Counted from the first letter of the stretch, positions 34,803-46,390 are shown. The stretch is DNA of 64,000 nucleotides from Oxytricha trifallax (GCA_000711775.1 ARYC01000257.1:1-64000), one strand, 5' to 3'. Numbers and translations: made by a program. Notes: generated by a model from the sequence alone, not told the origin.

Positions 34803-35499
34803 CTAAGCTGATAAGTCAAACCAAAAGAAAAATTATATTGCAGCTAAGCTCAAGGAGAAATCAAAGAATATACAAAAATCAAAAGCAAATAAATGAACTG
34901 CTAAAAATATACAGCAATACACAAAACATAGTGAATGAGGTAAAATACTAATATTAAATTTACAATGATTTCGCATTCAATGTTACCATTGTCACTTTTT
35001 TGTCACTTTTTTTACATATTTTTATTGGGTTTTAAAAATAGTTAATCTATATGAGTTAATTAAAATTCATTTTAAAAAAATACTTGCGCTAATTTTTATT
35101 TTTTAATTGAGGGGAGATGATGATCTAGATTGAAAGAAATATTTGAATCTTATAATTAATTAGTTCATTGTATTTAATAAATCTTGCAAAGTTGATTGCA
35201 ATGGTGATAGATAATGTAATTTCAATTTAAATATATTTTTATGGGAGTATATCTCATAAATAGTCGAAGAAAGTAGTGAAAAAATCAAAAATTAAAATAA
35301 AATACAAATAGTAAATAGAAATAAACTTATTTAAATAAATTTCTTTCATTATATATAAAATATTGTTTTGAAAGTGAGATCTCATAAAGAATTATTGAAA
35401 CCTCGGGGATATGATTTTTTATATGAAATAGGTATTTTAGAGGAATTAATTTTGGATTCGGGGTACCTCGGGGTGTACAGTTCTTATTCTGAATTTATA

Positions 35500-35927
35500 T
35501 TGTAAATTAATTTATTAGAATTTATTTTATAACTAAAAACAAAGAGAAAATATATCCTGCAATCGAATTTTCAACCGGACATTAGAGCCCCAAAAACTAT
35601 AGAAAATTAACACTAAAGTATTTCAATCATTTTTTAAATGCAATTATAAAATTATAGCAATTATCAAAATTTTGTTAAATAAATATTGTTTGTTTATATT
35701 AATTCAATAATATAAAAAAGATATTTATTAAATTTATTTATTTATTTTAGAAAAGTCTGGTTAATTTAAATTCTTTATAAATTTCAAATATTAAAAATTT
35801 CTCTTTTATACACAAAAAAATCATTATAATATTATTTATTTATTTGCACAAATATACTTACAACAATAAAAAAATTAACTGTTTAGTTAAATTCAGGAAT
35901 TTTTGGCAACGATTAAGCTAACCTAGT
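35500..35927. other. AT-rich non-coding DNA
   Basis: No gene or repeat recognised. Confidence 0.5.
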
Positions 35928-36550
35928 CTAAACCCCAAAACCCCTAAATAAGATTTATATATTATTTGATTTGTAGTGTATATTTGGGGTTTTATTGGGG
36001 TTAGTAGACAAAATGCAAGTTTTGTGTGAATTTTAAGTACATTTAATGATTAATAGTGTACTTAATTCAAACTAATTTTATCTGATTGTGTTTATTATAT
36101 CTCTTGAATCTTGCTCTCAGTAATGAAAGAAAATCGTCTAAAGTTTATCTTTGATATGATGGTTCTCTTACAATTATCATGTCTACAATCTTATTAATTT
36201 CTTAGCATAAATAGTTCTGTTTTTTATACTTATTTGCTAAACTTATTGATTATTTCTCTTATTTTGTACCATAGTAAGACATGTATTCCATGTCACTTTC
36301 TAAAATTATTGCAGCTACTGCCCATACATCCCACTAAACTGATCCATTAATCCACTTCTCTCTTATTGGTAAGTAGCCAGTATTTAAAAAACTTTTGCTA
36401 AGGTTACTATCTCTTATCTTATCGCTTTATTAAAATTGATAACTACAACTTCTAAAGGGCAGAGGTTCAGTATTACATCTTCAGGTTTTCAATCTCTATG
36501 AACATATCCAAGTTCATGCAACTCCTTGACACTCTTAATCATATCTGATA

Positions 36551-37848
36551 TTGATAAAATAGATAAAAATAGGAAATTAGAAAAATACAAATGAATTAAG
36601 TAATTCTAATAAATCTTAACTACCATTAAATAGAGTAGCTGTTTGATCAAATTTGGTTTCATGTACTTACCTCTATGTTTGTGTGTCCATACCGCCAATG
36701 TTCCTAATATGTACCGTAATGTCTTTTTTTCAGTAATCTCTCACTTGACGAACTTATTTTAGTATTTTTCTGGTCAAATTTTGCAGATTTATAAATTGAT
36801 TTATTTAATTATTATTTTTAATTTAATTAAACTTGACCATTTGACCAACTTGACTTATTTAACTTTTAATTATTTTTGGTCAAATCATTAATTAATTATA
36901 TTAGTTTAATAGTGCAAATATATAATTAAAAAACATCAGGAGTGGAAATGGCACGGTGGTTTCTTCTTCCCGCGCGCAACTCTATATTGCCGGTAGTCTC
37001 CAACAAGATTATTGGTGATTTGGATAATGACTTAAATCTAAATGGATTTGATATTGATCAAGCTAATGGTAATACCTTTGTCTGCGTTTCAACCAGCTCA
37101 TGTACCTATCCAAATTCATTCTTCGACACCAGTTGCTACACTGCACTCAACTTAATGTCTAACTTAGATTGACTTATCTTTTGGGCATACACTGCTTCAT
37201 TTATAATGGGAGCCAACTAAAACTACAATAACTATTTACTGTACACACAATGCGCCATCTCTGATAATAAAGACTTCATTTATTCATTACTTGTTGTTAA
37301 TAATGGTGCAAGCTCTATCACGAAAATCATTGTTATCGTAAAACAAAGATACGAATATGGTCAGAACGTATACTCAAAGAAAACCTCAAGTGAATTCATT
37401 GGCATCTAATTCATGATTTGTAATAAAGTTGCGCGCGGGAAGAAGAAACCACCGTGCCATTTCCACTCCTGATGTTTTTTAATTATATATTTGCACTATT
37501 AAACTAATATAATTAATTAATGATTTGACCAAAAATAATTAAAAGTTAAATAAGTCAAGTTGGTCAAATGGTCAAGTTTAATTAAATTAAAAATAATAAT
37601 TAAATAAATCAATTTATAAATCTGCAAAATTTGACCAGAAAAATACTAAAATAAGTTCGTCAAGTGAGAGATTACTGAAAAAAAGACATTACGGTACACA
37701 TTAGGAACATTGGCGGTATGGACACACAAACATAGAGGTAAGTACATGAAACCAAATTTGATCAAACAGCTACTCTATTTAATGGTAGTTAAGATTTATT
37801 AGAATTACTTAATTCATTTGTATTTTTCTAATTTCCTATTTTTATCAA
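36551..37848. mobile_element. 1.3 kb fold-back element in a TBE kinase ORF
   Basis: Arms of about 410 bp start TTGATAAAAATAGG (the left copy has an extra AAATAGAT) and end with the inverse. TA flanks at 36549-36550 and 37849-37850. The TTG start and TA duplication place it with R1, R2 and the MITEs. The inner arm edges carry GC-rich GAAATGGCACGGTGG and CGCGCGCAAC. The interior of about 470 bp is coding-like. Confidence 0.88.
36942..37472 (+). pseudogene. Unknown ORF in the 1.3 kb fold-back
   Basis: ATG 36942 (MEMARWFLLPARNSILPVVS) is open to TGA 37170-37172. The same frame then reopens and runs to TGA 37470-37472 (LIFWAYTASFIMGANQNYNN; YSLLVVNNGASSITKIIVI). The first 13 codons and the last 13 lie in the inverted arms. 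If the TGA is a point mutation, the original was about 176 residues. Beta-strand-like composition; no family recognised. Confidence 0.45.
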
Positions 37849-39343
37849 TAGTATATCATTCAAATCATCTGGGTATTTGTTATGTTATAAATTATCTCTT
37901 AGAGTCATTTCATATTTCTTAAGTTTTAGAGCGATAAAACCATTGCTTAAAATAACACCATTTAGGTTAAGTAAGTTTTTGCAATCTCTTCTCTGTCTCC
38001 TTTAAGAATCATATATTCGATAGCAAACTCAGTTTGGTACTACTCATTCTTAAGTAGATAGCTGTAAGGATACACCTTGTAGGTATACTCATCAACCAAT
38101 ATTGGCTTTGCCTGATAGGAACACTTATATGCAAGTTATTCTCAATACTACTACTTAAATCAATTGCATTCAATGCAGTTCATAGCTTTTGCTTTGAAGC
38201 AGGCTAGAATTGTATTGCCTGCATGTTTGTTCATAGATTTTTATCTTTTCTGTCACTTGAGCTTCTGCTAGAGCTCTCTTTAAGTCTCAAGAGTATTTGA
38301 TTTTCTTTTTGCTGGTACAAGTTTTTAAGTATCTTTATCTTAAATAAAGAACTCATTGAGATGATGCTTTTGCATATGCTTCTTAACTTTTGCATAGTGA
38401 GTATAAGACTTTATACAAGTAGTGCATAAGTACCTTCCATCCACTTTTTTATGCTTGAAATATTTTGTGATTGCCAGAGTGTATTTCTTTAAGGTGTCAC
38501 TTCAATTCAAGCTTTGTTCTGATGAGGAAATAATTTTAGCAGTCTTCACATTAAAATGTTTTGATCTCTTCAAAAGGTAGCCGTTCTTTTAGCTCCTCAA
38601 CATGTTCAATATATATTTAAAGTCTAATCTCTGCTCTCACCTTCTAGTTTTATACTTCTATTTTGAAGACATCTGCTTCAAACTTTTGAGCTGTTAGCTC
38701 AACCTTCCTCTCAGTATAGATTACTTCTGATTTCTTAGAGGATCCAAAGTTGAGATATGATTAATCTGTTCCAGGAGAAACTGCATTACGATTTAAGTTA
38801 GCCGCATGTTTAAATTTAAATATAAATTTCTATTATAATGCTATAAAACTTCTCAAGTTATAATTACTCTGTATAGGAGTTGGTTGCTACTGGCAATAAT
38901 GGTTGATTTTGAAGAGTAAGAGTTCATATTTATAATTAGTTTATAACTATAAATTTTCAAAATTCATGCTTTATATTTTTAATTATGGTACCAACTTAGA
39001 AAAATTCAGGTTTGAACTAGTACCAATTAGGTTTTATGACAATTTGGAACTTTTCCATTAAAACCTCATTAATTTAAAACTAGGTACTAATTAAGTTTTG
39101 GTATTATTAAATTGGTACTAATCAAATTTAAACAAATTTAGTACTAATTTAATGGAACTAAATTGATAAAAATGGAGCTCCATCTCTGAAGTTTGTTACA
39201 GCTTCTGCCAGCTTTCTCCACGTATTTTTACCAGGTTGACCTCCTATAAGATGCACATATTTAATACTAAGAATTTTAACAGCAGGATCCAGAACTCTAT
39301 ATATTAAAATTTGAAATTTTCATTAACAAGAGAAGAAACAAGG

Positions 39344-40134
39344 ATGTAATTTATGAGTACTGCAATTAAGAGGGTTGAAGCTTAAGAAATGATATCAAGA
39401 TTTAGAAGCAAGGAAGATCTCTATCGATACCTCACTTAGCATGGCAACCATGTGACATATACTTAATCATATACTATAGTGGGTTTATTCCTTCCAACGA
39501 TGGAAGGTACCAAAATTTCATTCTTGAAAGCTATACTCTGCGATGAGAAGAAAGCCTTCAAAAACAGTGAAATAAAGTTGATAGATATACCAAACTACCG
39601 TGAGATTTCAGTCACTAGTCTTTATGAGAATGCCATGTAAGATGAGGAAGTGGTAGTTTACCTTACTACTAAGAAACAACTCTCTAAAAAGCTTCCAGAG
39701 AGGAACTTCTTCTTTGCCGTTCTTGGTACAATAAAAGAGGAATATCTCAGAGAAATAATTGAAGAAGCTCACAAAAAACGCTACTCTATTTCTCCTGAAG
39801 ATTAAAAGAAGTAAGGCAAACTAATAAGTGAGACTTGGCTCACGGAGCTTAAGAAGCATCTATTCCTTTCTTGTAAGCTTAGATTCATAACTTTCTAGGG
39901 AAACCTGGGACTGGTCTATTCCTAATGAAAGAACATGCAAAGATTCACAGAGAGAGAACGCCATAGACGATTCATGAAGTCAGTAAGAGGCTTTATAAAG
40001 ATATTTAAAAGCCAGAAGATATGAACAATGATGAAGGAGATAGCAGTAAGAGAAGAAATATTGGCCCAAGTAAGCCATAAGAAGTGGAGAAGTAAGAGAA
40101 GCCAAATCCCTTTCTGGGTTAGTTTAATATGTGA
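39344..40134 (+). pseudogene. 22K ORF of TBE C
   Basis: ATG 39344, second in-frame Met at 39353. The first intron donor is GCAACC instead of GTAAGC at about 39444, otherwise the intron to CTATAG is kept. Exon 2 is open (LFLPTMEGTKISFLKA; LSKKLPERNFFFAVLGT). The second intron GTAAGCTT...TTTCTAG lies at about 39871-39897. The stop converges with the 42K. A GC donor may reduce splicing. Confidence 0.7.
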
Positions 40135-41140
40135 ATTTATTCATTCATTTAAATCTAAAACTTATTTATAAACATTCATTCTTCCTTCTCTCGCACTGAC
40201 TGTTGTCTTAATTATGCTCACTATCTTACAGCTACTCTGAATCAGGTCTACTGTATCTATAGGCAAGTCATGCATTAGGTGATACAGCAGCAGCTTCTTG
40301 TAATGCGTCTTGATTTAACTCCAGTAGAATTCGATTCCATTAAATTAAGGGCTGTAAGGAACGTTGAAAACATGAGTAATATTTAACACTTCATAAGCTT
40401 TCTTAGATTCCTTAATCTTATGAACTGACAGGTTGTCAACAAACAGGATGATCTCTTAATCTTAATATTTATCTCTCTCATTTTATAGGAGCTCTATATG
40501 CTGCTCTCGCTAAATAGAGCGAGGATGAATCACATAGCTTTCCAAACCAGAATCTTCACTAACACCAGCTAAAATTGCGTGAGTGACAACCTTTACTTTT
40601 TAGTCATATACTTCTATGATATCATACTTTTTATACCATGACTTATTAATAAAAGTGTTGAAAGTAAACACTTCTTCATTATCGTGTATGAATTTTGATG
40701 TTATTAGTTATAGCTCACTAAATTTAATCATATTTAAAGTTTAAATTATTGCAATAAAATGGCAATGTAAAGTCAATCACTCTTTTCACTCTGTTGACAG
40801 TCTTGAAAGTGATACCATTTCTTCTATAAATATTAGCTATAGTCAAAGGAGAGATGCACATGTAAGGGAACTTACGATGAAACATTACAGCTCGTTTTTC
40901 AAGAGGAAAGTGTGCCCAGTACTTTAAAGTCTTAGAGTCACATAGGTAGTCATTATGGTGCTGAGTGAACTTTTATTATATTGCTGGATGCTGTTTAGAG
41001 CAAGAATTAAAATGCTAAACAGCAAATATGCAGTGATACTTAACAGTCGAGGCACTCTTGAGCTTAGTAATACCTGCATAATTTAGCACTGGTTTGACTT
41101 AGTTTATATCATTACTTGTACCATACCTAAGCTTAAGCAG

Positions 41141-41475
41141 TAAATCTAAATATTTATGAAAATTAATTTTAAAAATAGATGATTATATGAATTCGATCAA
41201 TATATAAATTAAAAACATTAAGCCAATTTAAAAAGTGTAAATCTTAAAAACTTCCTTCACCATTTTCTTAGTTGCACTTCGAAGCGTTAGTCTGTTCCCA
41301 TCACCACTCTTACCTGGTGCAACCCCTGTAAAATAAAAAAAATAAGATATGTTTTTTGTAACTTACATTAATGTTGAATGACACGGCATCTTCTACTCAG
41401 ACATTTTTCCATTTTTTATAATTTCTAATTAATTTCATTTTTAAAAATCAAATTCTTATTATAAATCTAAATATT
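41141..41475. other. Insertion with 14 bp direct repeats inside a transposase gene
   Basis: TAAATCTAAATATT occurs at 41141-41154 and 41462-41475, and the transposase is continuous across one copy. The spacing is 321 bp, a multiple of three. The insert is AT-rich except for about 41236-41330, which codes on the minus strand. Direct repeats of this kind are what an IES pointer or a long target duplication would leave. Confidence 0.7.
41236..41412 (-). other. Coding-like segment with an apparent intron
   Basis: On the minus strand ATG 41412 opens MEKCLSRRCRVIQHQ. A GTAAGT donor (41361-41366) and a pyrimidine-rich acceptor ending ACAG (to about 41326) frame an intron of about 41 bp. In phase, the next exon reads WVAPGKSGDGNRLTLRSA then TKKMVKEVFKIY. 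No TGA follows and the frame runs on into the transposase reading frame. No family recognised; perhaps an exon or MDS moved from elsewhere. Confidence 0.45.
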
Positions 41476-41623
41476 ACTCATCATAAATAGATCCTAAATT
41501 TCGCTAATTTCTATTTCTCATTTTCAAATTGGCCTAATTTCTGTACTAACCCCAAAACCCCAAACTATACCCTACAAATCAAAGCACTAATAAACCTCAC
41601 TAAGGGGTTTTGGGGTTTTGAGT

Positions 41624-42252
41624 GTTGCTTCTTTGAAACAACCTAGATAAAAAGCTAATCTATTACTGATCCTACTGTGCTAGTGCCACATTATAGTTAA
41701 TTTCTGATTTTAATCTCTAAGCCTTTTTATTTTCCATAACATAATAATAATATTATAAAAACTAAAAATCTGTAAATATTTTAATAATAACAATTTATTT
41801 TATATAAAATTATAAAATTAAAAGAAGCAACTTATAATTATTTTAATTTGTTTTTTTAAATATGATTTATTATGTAAATAAACTAATTTTTTAATGTCTA
41901 GATATATAATATTTATTATAATCTTATTAAAAATTTCCATATTACTTTCTTTTATGTTGTTTGGCGGTATTTAAATCATATTTGTATCGATTCGTTATAT
42001 AACAGTTTTAAGATAAGATACAGATTCTCAAATATATTTGAAACATTTATTGGTCAATATTTTCACTAAACAAATGACGTATGTTCAGACAAATTCCCTA
42101 GGAGTATTAAATTTTGACCTTATCTATTTCTCTTACAGAACAATACATCTCTCCATCTTGTCTCACAATGAAAATTGATTGCTAAAATTAGAAATTCAAA
42201 ATTTAATAATAAATTTTAAGTCTTTAATGATTAAATTATTTTTTATTTTTTC
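41624..42252. other. AT-rich region upstream of the gene cluster
   Basis: AT-rich with no clear gene. 42062-42175 is less AT-rich and contains ATGACGTATGTTCAGAC and a TCTTACAG acceptor-like site; it could hold an untranslated leader or a small MDS but shows no CEP164 N-terminal motif. Confidence 0.4.
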
Positions 42253-45200
42253 GTCAACTTCGACACTCACGGTTTGTAGAAAGAGCACCCCTGTGATGAT
42301 TACTACAAGAACTACTATTCCCGTGAGAAGGTTAACCTCCGCAAGAAGAAAGAAGAGCAGGTGATTAAGAAATAAATCAAGCAGCAACAGAAGAAGCAGC
42401 AGTAACAACTATCAAACAGCATGAATTCAACATCAAACCAGAACAATCAATCAGCACTGGGCAACAACTCCATTCACCAGATGAATGTTATGATGAACAT
42501 GAGTGGCATTAACTTGGATGTGTCGCAGACTGCGATTAATGAGCGACTGTAAAATGAATTGGAACAGATCATGGATGAGTTTGAGGAGAGGAAGATACAG
42601 CATGAACGCAAACGCAGGGAGGAACTCAAGAAAGTAGAGTAGGAGAAAGTCTAGGAGAAGATGAAAGTATAGGATGATACTAAAATGCAGGTTGATCTTC
42701 TCAAAAAGACTCATTAAATATGTCTCAATTTATACTTATTCCTCTTAAATATAGGTTACTCATATTTAGAGTATTTGTTAAGAAATAACATGAAACTTAT
42801 AATATTTTATAAAAATCTTTTATTTTTACTCACTCGTAGAACCTATAAAAATAAGAAAAAGGAGGGGATTTAGTTAAACGAAGAGAAACCATGTTGGAAA
42901 TGGAGAAAGAACAGCGATTGAGAGATTTCAGAGAGCAGGAGAGACAGAGGATGCTGAAGAGTGAGAAGCAGCTGGATCAGAAAATTGATAAGAAAAGGCA
43001 GGATGGGAAGAGAGAACAAGAGACTAGGCATGCACTGGAAAGTGACAATATCAAGCAAAGATATGATAAAATAACTGTAGCTTAATAGAAAAAAAAGTAA
43101 ATAAATTGCACTATAATAAATCATACCGACAGTAATTTTATTATAGAATTTTATGAGAACATTTTTAATTATAAATTACTATAAATATTTAAGATTCAAG
43201 AGTAAACTAGAAATTGAAAGAGACAGAATAAGAGAAGATAATAATCGTTTACTAGAAGAAAGTGGAGACATCGATTTTCAAGTATTTTATATATGAAATA
43301 TTTTAATTACCATAACACATATAAAATCTTCAAAATAATAGATTATATTATCATTAATTTCAAGTGCGTTTGTTCAGATCAGACCTCTTAGAAGGCCAAA
43401 TAGACACTTAAAAATTCGAAATAGAGCAAGACCTCAGATAAAAACTGAAAGATTACCAGCAAGAATTGAAGAAGAAACTTGAGAGAGAAAGAGACAGAAT
43501 AATCACAGAAATACAATAAAAACTGGAGAAAGAGAGGGAAAAAGAGCAGAGGAAAATCAAATTAGAATAAGGTAAAATAGAAGAGAAAAAAGAACAAGCA
43601 AGGAAGGAATACCAGATTAAACTCAGAGATGAGAAGAAAAGAGCTGAGAAGGAAAACAACCAGAAGATCAGAGAAAAACTAAGCAATTTGCATGTAAATT
43701 TACTATAAAAAACGTCTGGAATACGAGGATGAAATCGACAACGCCAAAATGGAAGTGAAGAAGCAGACAATCCAAGCATATGAAATGAAAAGCCTCAGAG
43801 CAGAAAAAGAATATGAGAATTGGCGATATGACTACAAATAGACCCAGGATAAACACGAACTGCAATGCAAATAGAAACTCCAACTAGAATAAGACAAAGT
43901 TAAGCAGGAATTTGAGGAGCAGTGGAATAGAGAGAAATAGGAGTATTTGCAGATGGAGAGTGAGAATTAGGCCAGTCATCAGGCTATCCTGAAGGATATC
44001 TCTAAGGCTAAGTATAAAGTCAAGGATTTGCTTTAAAAAGAATAAATATTTGTTGTATTTTCATATAAAGAAGATATTTCTGAGTATTAATCATATTAAT
44101 TCTTAAACTTCTTTTTTAGATAAATTAACAACTCTTTTTTCTGGTTTGGTAATACTTATAAATTGTGACGATATTATATTGCTGAAAAAGCAGGATTAAA
44201 CCTTAAAAGAACTTGAAAAACTAAAATAAGAAATCTCCGACTTAGATCTGGAAAAAAGAGGAAAACAAAAACAACTTAAATCCTCAGATTAGAATGAATT
44301 AGATTCACTGAAAGAGAGATAATTGCAGAGAGAACTAAGGGGCAAGGAGGAAGAGCTAGAGACTATAGTCAAAATGATCAAGGATAAGAGAGAAGCGAAT
44401 AGGACTAAGATTTATTATTAAAACATATATATAAGAATATATTATTTTATTGGTGATTAAATATCCAATTTTTTATATAAAATAATTCAAAATATATTAT
44501 AATTTATATATAAGATGACTGGACTAAATGACAGTAAATTAATTGGTGGTGATTAAAACAAGGAAGATTATAAGAAACTACTGCGTGAAGTGGACAACGT
44601 CAAATTGATGATTATGGAATTAAAAACTGCTTAAAATACCAAGAATAACCCAGATTTGGCCTCACATAAACAATTGCTAGGTAAACATCGTAAACATAAT
44701 CTACTCTCTCAACTTGAATCTTATCTATAAAAATTACAAAATTATTAAAGAAAGTAGTATATAAAATAATCTAAATATTATAAAAAATATTACATAAATC
44801 CTACTCAATAGAAGAAATAGAGACTTATTTGGAGTTGAACTTGCCTGCTTTGAAACATAAGAGAGAAAAATACGAGTAGGACAGGCTAATATTGAGGCAA
44901 CTTATAGCTAATATAGAACGAAATAGAATGAAAATAAGATAAGAACTTATGTAGAATATGGTCTCTGATTCGTTGTATTTTTCTATATTATAAATCATTA
45001 TAGAAATATACTAATCAATTTAATATGTAGATTCTCATTCAGGTCAAATAGTGATGAATTCAATCAAAGATAAAATTGATGAATAAGCTGTAATATTAGA
45101 GGAAGAAGAGAAAATAATAAAAGAGAAGTATGATAAATATAGAATTAAGGAGGAAAAACTGAGAACTATCAGAGAGAAAGTTAAGCTTTTTAAGGGAGAT

Positions 45201-46196
45201 GATAAGTTTGGGGTTTTATATTATTTTCATGTTAATTCTTCAAAAGTTTCTAATTTTAGAGATATTAATGTGCATTTATTAAGTTTGGCGACTTAGAGGA
45301 TGATGATGAGGAAAACAGAGAAGACAAAAAAAGCGGTTTATTGAGAGAAATTCAACTTGATTATGATAAATACTTGAAACTCTACTAAACCCCAAAACCT
45401 CAAATCTCTATCGTCCCATATTTTCATGTCTCTTGTACTATTTTTGTTGTCTGTAAGTTTAGAATAATGACAGAGTATACAGCAAACACAACCTGAGAAC
45501 AAATAATCACCCATCAAGAACTGTGAAGCAACATGAATTATCAGCTCTTCATGATAAATGGCATCATCACCTCATTGAGGAGGCCAATGAAGACCTGAGA
45601 CCACTGGTCTCAATGAAATATATGGATGACGATGAAGATTAGCAACTTTTCAGGCCTAGGTCACTCTATAATAAATATCAATTGTCTGGAGCTAAATACT
45701 CAGAACACACTGCTTTCAATCATAAAATAATACACATTACTTTATACAATACTATAGAAATTGATTTAATTAAAATCACATTTACGAGAGAGAAGTAGAG
45801 AAAGTGAAATAAAACAGAGGCAAAATGCGTGATTTCCTACACAATCAGTAGAGATGGTTGAATGACATGAGGAGTTAACTGAGCTCAGGCGGTGCAGTGC
45901 CTGCTAGCAATAATGCTTATAGATCTATGAACCACATTGGCAGCAGTGATACACTCAATAATTATACAGATAAATTCATAAATTACAATAAAAACGGATT
46001 TTATATAAAATTCAGATAATTTTTTCTGGGTTTTGACTATATCAGATAAAAAACAATCTCTCACATGCTATGTTCTATCATTGAGAAGACAATGTATAGT
46101 AAATTATACAATAATAATAATAATAAAGTTCTTGTATTTAAGTAAATGTATGTAAATGCAAAATATTTTGGAATATTTTTATGGAAAATACAATGA
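42253..46196 (+). CDS. CEP164-like WW/coiled-coil centrosomal protein (partial, multi-MDS)
   Basis: The first coding segment begins with the end of a WW domain, THGLQKEHPCDDYYKNYY, which matches the WDHPCDEHYR signature after the WW domain of CEP164, a distal-appendage protein needed for ciliary assembly. Long Glu/Lys/Gln coiled coil follows. Coding segments are roughly 42253-42718, 42856-43088, 43190-43283, 43368-44032, 44179-44411, 44511-44740, 44810-44971, 45030-45211, 45281-45410, 45470-45738 and 45777-46196, separated by AT-rich IESs. Six junctions have exact pointers and keep the frame. The C-terminus has FLHNQQRWLNDMRSQLSSG. The start and the first WW half are not found directly upstream. 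Some A-run junctions are off by one base. The last codons may be IES. Confidence 0.72.
43276..43375. other. IES with pointer TTTCAAGT
   Basis: Pointer copies at 43276-43283 and 43368-43375. Removing 92 bp joins GATTTTCAA to GTGCGTTTG in frame. Confidence 0.85.
44028..44183. other. IES with pointer TTGCT
   Basis: Pointer at 44028-44032 and 44179-44183. Removal (151 bp) joins D-L to L-K-K-Q in frame. Confidence 0.82.
44406..44516. other. IES with pointer TAAGAT
   Basis: Pointer at 44406-44411 and 44511-44516. Removal (105 bp) gives R-T-K-M-T-G in frame. Confidence 0.82.
44967..45034. other. IES with pointer GATTC
   Basis: Pointer at 44967-44971 and 45030-45034. Removal (63 bp) gives V-S-D-S-H-S-G in frame. 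Confidence 0.82.
45204..45288. other. IES with pointer AAGTTTGG
   Basis: Pointer at 45204-45211 and 45281-45288. Removal (77 bp) gives D-D-K-F-G-D-L-E-D in frame. Confidence 0.85.
45733..45782. other. IES with pointer CACATT
   Basis: Pointer at 45733-45738 and 45777-45782. Removal (44 bp) joins the frame to Y-E-R-E-V-E-K. Confidence 0.8.
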
Positions 46197-46390
46197 ATTT
46201 AAGCTCAATATTTTATTGGAAGTGAAATGTATTTAATATTAATTTTCTAGAAAATTAATCAAGATTATTGCTGGAATATAAATAAATTTTAATTAATTTA
46301 AAATGCGCTTAAAGTAAATCTCCATTAAACTATTTCTTTACCAATATTATTTATAATATAACTTTAATATTACATCATAGAACTATAAAA

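Larger units (their letters stand above)
32758..35497. mobile_element. 2.7 kb fold-back element with unknown ORFs (P3)
   Basis: Arms of about 510 bp (32758-33269 and 34990-35497) are nearly identical and inverted. The ends read TAAATTCAGAATAAG and its inverse, flanked by TA (32756-32757, 35498-35499). The 1.7 kb interior is GC-richer and codes on the plus strand. Arms contain CACCCCGAGGTACCCCGAATC near 32782. The ends differ from the TTG family, so this may be a second fold-back family with the same TA preference. Confidence 0.85.
36090..38807 (-). pseudogene. 57K zinc-finger/kinase protein of TBE C, split by a fold-back
   Basis: Start at 38807, where one G of ATGGCGGC is lost, so the frame is off from codon 1. 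Zinc fingers around 38400-38560 with extra bases. The kinase portion is interrupted at a TA by 36551-37848. Removing that element plus one TA rejoins CATATCTGA and TAGTATATC in exact register with the homologue at 28205-28225. The C-lobe continues to about 36090. Confidence 0.75.
40141..41521 (-). pseudogene. 42K transposase of TBE C, with a 321 bp insertion
   Basis: Start at 41521, stop TGA at 40141-40143. It keeps AAACAGCATCC at the site where T1, T2 and the nested copy have TGA, so it represents the older state. The catalytic Asp of the first motif lies in a damaged stretch (CACGATAATGAAGAAGTG near 40675). The second motif FVDNLSVH and FNGIEFYW are intact. The N-terminal part is split by the 321 bp insert with a 14 bp direct repeat. 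Confidence 0.75.
35928..41620. mobile_element. Complete TBE, element C, with AGT target duplication
   Basis: The left end CTAAACCCCAAAACCCC at 35928 follows AGT (35925-35927). The right end GGGGTTTTGGGGTTTTG at 41620 is followed by AGT (41621-41623). Order: 57K minus, 22K plus, 42K minus. Two later insertions expand it to 5.7 kb: a fold-back at 36551-37848 in the 57K and a 321 bp segment near 41141-41475 in the 42K. Without them it would be about 4.07 kb. Confidence 0.88.

Noticed and set aside
36942-37172. Short complete host gene
   Set aside because: Its ends are made of inverted-repeat arm DNA and the frame reopens after one TGA, so it is treated as part of the fold-back element.
42196-43883. 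Minus-strand Leu/Phe/Ser-rich ORFs across the CEP164-like gene
   Set aside because: They are the antisense of a Glu/Lys coiled coil, which always gives Leu/Phe/Ser-rich frames.
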